From NCBI GenBank assembly GCA_002005505.1, contig KV908339.1, positions 691,246 to 703,745 of the forward strand: 12,500 nt of DNA, written 5' to 3'. Positions 7,339 to 12,500 of this stretch are shown here, in pieces. The position numbers and the translations under genes were made by a program. How positions within the stretch are numbered: position 1 is the stretch's first letter; each line of letters begins with the position of its first letter. This DNA comes from Botryococcus braunii. Lineage: Eukaryota; Chlorophyta; Trebouxiophyceae. The notes under the pieces are model-generated. The model saw only the letters and a program-made list of their open reading frames with translations, searched no databases and had not been told where the DNA came from.

Positions 7339-8215
7339 TTAACCCATTCTCAAGCTGTCACGGTGCTTGAGAAATGCTGGACTGGCCAACGGCTTTGTAA
7401 AAATGTCAGCCACATTTTCCTCTGTGTTGACGTACACCGGCGTGATCTGCCCCCATGCTACCTTTTCCCTCGCTTGATGATAGCACACGCTAATATGCTT
7501 GGTGTATTTGGACAATACATGGTTTTGCAGATTTGCAATACAGCCCATGTTGTCCATTCTTAATTCTACACCAGACACAGACTGACCGAGCTCCTCCAAC
7601 AAGCTCCCAAGCCACACTCCTTCCTTTATTGCATGGCTCGCCGCAATAAACTCCGCCTCGACAGTGGAAGTAGCAACTGACTGTTGCTTCTTACTTCCCC
7701 ACGACACTGCTCCCCATTCAGCATGAACACGAAACCGGTGTTGATTTTCTTGTATCAACATCCCCCGCAAAATCAGAGTCAACAAAGCCAGTCAGACTTT
7801 GCTTCCCCTTTCCTTCGTACACCAATCCCGTATCCTTGGTACCTAACAGATACCTCACAATCCTCAACCCTGCACGCATGTGTGCAGTGGTTGGGGCTGC
7901 ACAATAACGTGCCAGCAGGCTAACTGCATGTGAGATGTCTGGCCGTGTGATATTGGCCAAACATTGCAGCGATCCGATGAGCTCCAAGTACCGGTGTCGG
8001 TCCGGCCGTGAAGATCCAGAACCCGCATTCTCTTCCCCAAAGATCTGAGAATACTTCGTACCAACTTCTTGCTTCCCCGTTCCTTTGCTTCCCCCGACCG
8101 GTACTCATCCTGGCATTGGAACACAGCAAGAATCCAAAGTACAACTTTTTCTTTGATGACCACAACACAAACATGTACTACATGCTGTCCCTTCCCCCTT
8201 CAAGAAAGATACGAG
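7339..8215 (-). pseudogene. Copia pol remnant: RT C-terminal part and RNase H
   Basis: In sense order the remnant covers the end of RT (a Q-x-K-K-Y-like segment and an S-T-P segment, about 8200-8090), then Y-L-E-L-I-G-S-L-Q-C-L and T-R-P-D-I (about 7990-7945). A D-S-D-F-A-G RNase H start, a S-V-A-T-S-T-V-E-A-E-F block and E-E-N-V-A-D-I-F-T-K-P follow, ending at TAA (7341-7339). These are standard Ty1/copia RT/RNase H landmarks. The frame changes near 8110 and again twice, within about 25 nt, near 7725-7755, each fitting a 1-2 nt loss. The usual H-I-D before the end reads H-I-S. The catalytic RT core (YVDD region) and everything upstream are missing. This copy cannot make a working polymerase. 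Confidence 0.88.
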
Positions 8216-8668
8216 CACTCTTAACATTACTTACTAGTCTAGAACCACCGTTGTTAGCAGAACCAACCCTCTACCATAAGGTGCCAACCACCTCAATTCA
8301 CAAAGCTTGAATAACCAGAAGCGCGGGACTACAAATTAGCAGTCCCCAACCAACACTTCTATTGTTAAAACCACTAAATAGTTTCCAGGTACACTCCAGT
8401 ACCTGCAAACAACATGCATATCATGCAACAAACTGCAATGCAATCCAATTCATGAGTTCTACCATTGTACTCAACCAACCAGTAGAGAGCTCAGCGCCGA
8501 CAACAAACAAGGCTGTCAGTACATACTTAAGTGTTTCCAAATACCTCCCCTCAAACCCTGGGGAGATGCACGGCACACACAGAGTGACCAAATGTTCAAG
8601 GGCCAAAACACAAAAGATCCTCAGCAAGGTCCCAGCCAATAACCATGGCTGAGATAAATCATGAGGTT
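8216..8668. other. Internal region without copia homology (left part)
   Basis: Copia resemblance fades at about 8215-8240. A minus-strand frame at 8639-8421 (72 codons) is strongly hydrophobic, rich in L, V, F and A, and could look like membrane helices. It matches no family I know, and the T/G-rich minus strand favours such residues by chance. Confidence 0.35.
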
Positions 8669-8920
8669 AAAACAACTTAAGAGATTCGAACCACGAATCG
8701 TCCGGAGTATCGACCAGTACCTCGATCAACAGAATTCACACTTCGACACGGAGTCTTAAGCCTAAACCGCGTGACTACCACTCGAACTCAAGTGGTAAAA
8801 ACAACTTAGGAGATTCGAACCACGAATCGTCCGGAGTATCGAACAGTACCCCGATCAACAAAATTCACGATTCGACACGGAGTGTCAAGCTTAAAACCGC
8901 GTGACTACCACTCGAACTCA
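8669..8920. repeat. Tandem duplication, two units of about 129 bp
   Basis: Units start at about 8669 and 8798. Both contain ACAACTTA, GAGATTCGAACCACGAATCG, TCCGGAGTATCGA, TTCGACACGGAGT and CCGCGTGACTACCACTCG. They differ by scattered substitutions and one 1-bp indel. Each unit holds an ATTCG-AACCA-CGAAT hairpin. Confidence 0.9.
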
Positions 8921-9086
8921 CTCGAGTCGAACCGTAAAACCAGAAATCGACGTGCAGTCTCTCTCACTAACGTATGAGAACTAGACCTAGCACGTTTTCT
9001 GTGCAGTAAGAGCTACAAGGCCTCCCTGAGCCATTCAGGACCAGGAGAACACTCAGTTCACACCAAATTGTCTAAGTTTTTTCTAA

Positions 9087-9458
9087 AAAAATTATCTCAA
9101 CCGTAATGCCACACTAAAAGACCTCTTTCCAAGTGTTTCTAGTGGCAATCTTGCACGCTGCGCACCAGCGCAACGATGTCTGAAAGCACTTAACCAGCCA
9201 CAACCCCTTTCCAATTTTAACCAAAATCTTAACAACTCTACAGAAGATTGTAGAATTAAATTGACTACCCTGGAGGAAAAATTACAATCCTTAACAATGT
9301 GCAGTATCTTCTCAACTAGATTTCACCTCAAAAGGTTGTCTATCACACACACAAGAGTATTCCAGCCATCACACATCATGGCCCATCCCCACCTCAATAC
9401 TCCAATCAACATCATGTCTTATCTTGTCAGAAAATTGTCACAGGAAACAAGGAAGTGA
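9087..9458 (+). other. Stop-free frame, possible decayed coding sequence
   Basis: It is 124 codons without a stop, with no ATG at the start. A D-C-R-I-K-L-T-T-L-E-E-K-L-Q-S-L stretch has heptad-like leucine spacing. No family is recognised. The opposite strand is also fairly open here, so the coding strand is uncertain. Confidence 0.2.
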
Positions 9459-9585
9459 CCAGCCTCTCATCAGAATGGTCCCCTTGCACCAATATTCCAA
9501 CAAATACTCACCATTAAGGCAGCAACTGCTCTCAACAAGAACAGATGCCCCATCTTAACACATGCAATCGTAATCATAAGCATGA

Positions 9586-10008
9586 CCTGGCAATCCAACC
9601 ATATGTAAATCTTCAGATCATGGTGCTAGTGTAAACATACACACAGGCACATCCCTCATGACATATGAGTTGATCGAAACATGCTGTCTCCAAGGAGTTT
9701 TAAGCAAGTACAGCTTCTTGAGTCCTACCCCTGACTCTCAGCTACATGCCTAAACATCTAAACCAACCAAAAACAAGACAGGAAATATCTCATCCCTTTG
9801 TTTTCTTGGATTCCCAACCACAACATTAGGAGGATTAAATGCCTACTCCATACTAGGATACCTCAGTCCAATTTGGCATGAACTTCCCTCCTCTATGTTT
9901 AAACCTTTTGAACCAAAATGCACCATGGATGCTCTAACTCTGCTACCAACTTTTGAGCAAAATTTAAGCATTTCTTGTCATCCCCTTCCTCTTTTGTTTT
10001 TGATGTGA
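9586..10008 (+). other. Frame with one stop, possible decayed coding sequence
   Basis: One frame has a single internal TAA (9751-9753). It contains a D-H-G-A-S-V-N run that resembles a retroviral-type aspartic protease D-S/T-G-A-S motif, with H in place of S/T. This is too little to name it. Confidence 0.2.
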
Positions 10009-10891
10009 AGAGCACCCTCTTTCTACAGCAACCCATCCCATCACTGTGAATGTGTTCCAAGTGTTTTTATCACAACTCATGTACCCCAACAATTCTTTAT
10101 CATCTAATCCAGATTTCACACTTTATGTACCACAACCTGATGCAGTACTAACATTTACATCTTCCCCAGAACCCTCAAAGGAATACCAGATTTCCACTAC
10201 CCTGCTCAATTTTTCCTTCCCAAGTCTACTCTCTCTGGATCATGATCAGTCCCATAATCAACTTGAAATCCTCTGTACTTTCAAAACTGATGGTGTAGAG
10301 CTTGAAGGATCTCACATCTCAACTTTCTGAGCCCCAGGTACACTTCTTTGCGTCTCCCAAAACTCCCCTCCCTCTTCCGGGCAAGAACCTGAGTCTTGGA
10401 AACCCACACGTTTACGCAACGATAACCTGAAACCTACTCACTCCAATATTTCTGCGCTAACCACTCTGATTTCCCCTTTCATAGATCTGGGCACAAGGTT
10501 TGAAGACAATTGCCATTACCTTAAGCCATCATGGTAAAGCACTAATAACTTGGTGCAATACCAGTCTTCACCACCTAAACGCGTGATCGCACCGATAACT
10601 TTTAAACTTCTCATGACCCAATTATGCATCAGCTTTGGCCCAAACACTCCCACATTTGGACAGCATACTCAGCTCACACACTTTTAGGCTCTAGTTGTTG
10701 CCATGCAATTTCTCATCCTCACTCAACCCTATATATCTTATCTTGATCAACAAGTCCCTCTGTTGATTAAGATATGCATGTGCTGCACTATCCTACAACA
10801 CACACATGCACATGAATGTGCACCAGAGACAATTCATACTAACTCTACACCCAATCTAGTATCATGTAACTCAGCCCATGTACATACATAA
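10004..10891 (+). other. Frame with three stops over 296 codons, possible decayed coding sequence
   Basis: Internal stops are TGA 10328, TAA 10535 and TAG 10685, with the end at TAA 10889. The encoded residues are mixed and protein-like but match no family I know. It overlaps the previous frame by 5 nt in another phase. Confidence 0.22.
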
Positions 10892-10994
10892 CTTGCACAT
10901 ACTCATTATCACTGTCTCTTCAACACCAAGTAGGCTCCTGCCAAGAGCCCCCTTTTCTTTTTCTTGGTTCAAGCTTAAATCCTAACATCAATAG

Positions 10995-11975
10995 GACAAA
11001 CCTACAGAAGAAACTGTAGACCGCCCGAGAGGATGTGCCCCCAATGACACCTCATCGTGGGGCCAGCTCCAGCAGGAGTTGCTTGAGGTACTCAATGAGC
11101 CCGCCAGCCATCCTCTTCCCTTGCATCCTCAATCAATGCAACTCAAAATCAGTGTCATGCTCACTTTTACTCATGCCAGCCCAGTCAGACCAGCCATTTT
11201 CCCTCCACTTCATTGCTTCACAATGCCAAAACTGACTCACGCTTTTAAGTGATTTACATACACTAAGGATTTTGAACTCCAATGTTCACTCAACAATGAA
11301 CATGATATCAACAAAACCCAGTCATCACATGCCTCTGATATAATAGCTTCAACAACTTCACAAGAAGCCACTCACTCCTCCTGCATGCAATCTCCCAACA
11401 TCTTGATCTTCACACAGCACCAAATCACGCTCCCAAAGTACATCTGGTACCATGCACCGTGATGTGAATTATGTAATCACCCTGGCTGAAACTCCACATC
11501 ACCACACATCAATGATATCAAATGCAACTGCGCTCTTTCACGCCAACCAGCATTTTTACAACAACCACCCCTGAAGCAAGCATACAAACAACAACCCCAT
11601 CTTTCAAATGACACATCAGTTGGCTCGGCCACAATCAATGAGAAGGTGCATCCCCATTGCCACATGCACAACTCTCCAGGTTGCAAGCCGTATCCGATGT
11701 TGTCTAATGGAGCCAATTGTCGATGTAGCTCCATCCAGTCGTCTCAAACCCCGAGCCCGCTTGCCTGTTTTGCAGCTGCTCTCTCACTGTACTGCTGGCT
11801 ACTAATCAGTAACCACTTGTCTTTCAGAGTGTATCTTTACCACTCTGACTCTATCTGCAGCCCCACTGACCGTACAGCCCCGCGTGGCTCTTTTCTCTCT
11901 AGTGTCTTCTATCAGGATGACGTCGTCGTCTTGCATGCAACGAGCGGTGGGCCCATGACCTTTGTTGTGTATTGA
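10995..11975 (+). other. Frame with three stops over 326 codons, possible decayed coding sequence
   Basis: Internal stops are TGA at 11250, 11460 and 11487. The opening holds a W-G-Q-L-Q-Q-E-L-L-E-V-L helix-like segment. The last part crosses the PBS and the LTR edge, so at least that portion is not a native gene end. Confidence 0.2.
11946..11960 (-). promoter_or_regulatory. Primer binding site for an initiator tRNA-Met fragment
   Basis: It lies two bases inside the 5' LTR. The + strand reads GGTGGGCCCATGACC, which equals the anticodon arm of initiator tRNA-Met (GGTGGGCCCATAACC in plants) at 14 of 15 positions. Priming would use the cleaved 5' half of the tRNA, as known for Drosophila copia. 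There is no TGGTATCAGAGC-type site for the tRNA 3' end. Confidence 0.78.
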
Positions 11976-12500
11976 GTGGAGGCTGCCGTAACCGTCAGCG
12001 GTCCGTTTGCATGAAGAGAGACGTATCCCCTGTGAACACCACCAAGTACTCTCAATGTCTATATAGACCAGTGCTCGCACTGCCGTCTATATCTGCCGAC
12101 TGCTCTCCGATCAGGACACCCTTGGCCCTTCAGCAGTCCCAGGAGTTTAATGGCTACTCCCAACCAATCGCTATAACCAGTGTGCAACTCGTCACACACA
12201 AATAGCCTTACTGTTCGCACAACAGTAACATACAAGCAATGCAGCTCCTGTATTGAAATGAATGTGACAGCAGTATATCAAGCAGTCCTTCAATACAGAG
12301 CAAACACTATTCAGCTTGGAGTTCGAAGCCCAGATGCATTCCACACCCCATCGACTCATTACAAATGGTTTACGTATATTTACCTGTGAACACCACCAAG
12401 TACTCTCAATGTCTATATAGACCAGTGCTCGCACTGCCGTCTATATCTGCCTGCACCCGAGCGTTACGATTTACTTGTGGGTTCATCAGTGTCCATAAAA
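11963..12500 (-). repeat. 5' LTR, partial (continues past the window)
   Basis: It aligns base for base with 5690-6227 without indels and with 4 substitutions. It includes the U5-like end, the full intronless block, the 27-bp junction and the start of the intron-containing block with 50 bp of its intron. Confidence 0.92.

Larger units (their letters stand above)
8921..11945. other. Internal region of unknown origin
   Basis: The + strand is poor in G and rich in A, C and T. No gag zinc knuckle, integrase motif or RT core is visible on the minus strand, where a copia element should have them. The + strand shows shifting frames with few stops, annotated separately. The size (about 3 kb) is close to what the missing copia genes would occupy. 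Confidence 0.5.
5690..12500 (-). mobile_element. Ty1/copia-type LTR retrotransposon, young and probably non-autonomous, cut by the window end
   Basis: In sense order on the minus strand there is a 5' LTR (12500 to 11963, continuing off the window), a primer binding site, about 4.8 kb of internal DNA, an RT/RNase H remnant, a polypurine tract and a 3' LTR (7194 to 5690). Pol strand, LTR orientation, PBS and PPT positions all agree. The comparable 538 bp of the two LTRs differ at four sites (5697/11970, 5727/12000, 5909/12182, 6150/12423), about 99.3% identity. RNase H at the 3' end of pol and the TGTTG LTR start after a purine tract are copia traits. Gag, protease, integrase and most of RT are not visible. 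A full 5' LTR should end near 13467, followed by a CATAG target duplication. Confidence 0.88.

Noticed and set aside
11477..11734. Minus frame ending in G-D-V-E-F-Q-P-G, resembling a 2A or LINE motif
   Set aside because: The conserved N and final P are missing, a stop follows, and no endonuclease or RT is nearby. Chance is the better reading.
11802..12080. Minus frame with V-I-L-I-E-D-T ... R-V-R-V-V-K-I, like a Bel/Pao DUF5641 segment
   Set aside because: It starts inside the LTR and reads through the PBS into the leader, where no integrase belongs. Similarity is short, and Bel/Pao is not expected in green plants.
1..12500. CRISPR array, rRNA or complete tRNA gene
   Set aside because: No regular spaced repeats, no rRNA-like stretches and no full cloverleaf were seen. 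The tRNA-like match at 11946-11960 is the primer binding site.

Overview
This window is nuclear DNA from a eukaryote, most likely of the green lineage (plant or alga). The reasons are a host gene split by GT-AG introns, long (GT)n/(CA)n microsatellites, and a Ty1/copia LTR retrotransposon. The sequence does not allow a species call.

Left part (about 651-4296, + strand): one host gene for a DUF1349 (concanavalin A-like, REE1-type) protein. Exons 1665-1904, 2997-3126 and 3956-4296 join in phase and carry the hallmarks of the family (W-x-R-T, DQAGLM, W-L-K-A-G, SDWS). A first exon at 651-749 is plausible but tentative. The introns hold alternating purine-pyrimidine tracts, G-runs and C-runs. Complementary (GT)n and (CA)n tracts lie in the introns on either side of exon 2. 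No gene could be supported in 4297-5689.

Right part (5690 to beyond the window end): one young copia-type element on the minus strand. The 3' LTR is 5690-7194 (1505 bp, TGTTGT...ACAACA). It is followed in sense-reversed order by a polypurine tract (7196-7207), a broken RT/RNase H remnant (about 7339-8215), a non-copia internal stretch (about 8216-11945), a primer binding site (11946-11960) and the start of the 5' LTR (11963-12500). The primer binding site matches the anticodon arm of initiator tRNA-Met, not the tRNA 3' end. Over the 538 bp that can be compared, the two LTRs differ at 4 positions with no indels, so the insertion is recent. The pol remnant is frameshifted and gag, protease, integrase and most of RT are absent, so this copy looks non-autonomous.

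Main discovery: the LTR contains a tandem duplication in which one copy (6111-6750) has three short GT-AG introns and the other (5757-6083) is the same sequence with all three removed exactly at the splice sites. The copies are separated by 27 bp that begin like a fourth intron (CAG|GTAAAT). The order U3 / unspliced R / spliced R / U5 is what would form if minus-strand strong-stop cDNA, made from a spliced 5' end, jumped end-to-end onto the unspliced 3' end of the RNA. The join would then mark the element's transcription start and polyadenylation sites. Both LTRs carry the arrangement, so the altered element has transposed since.
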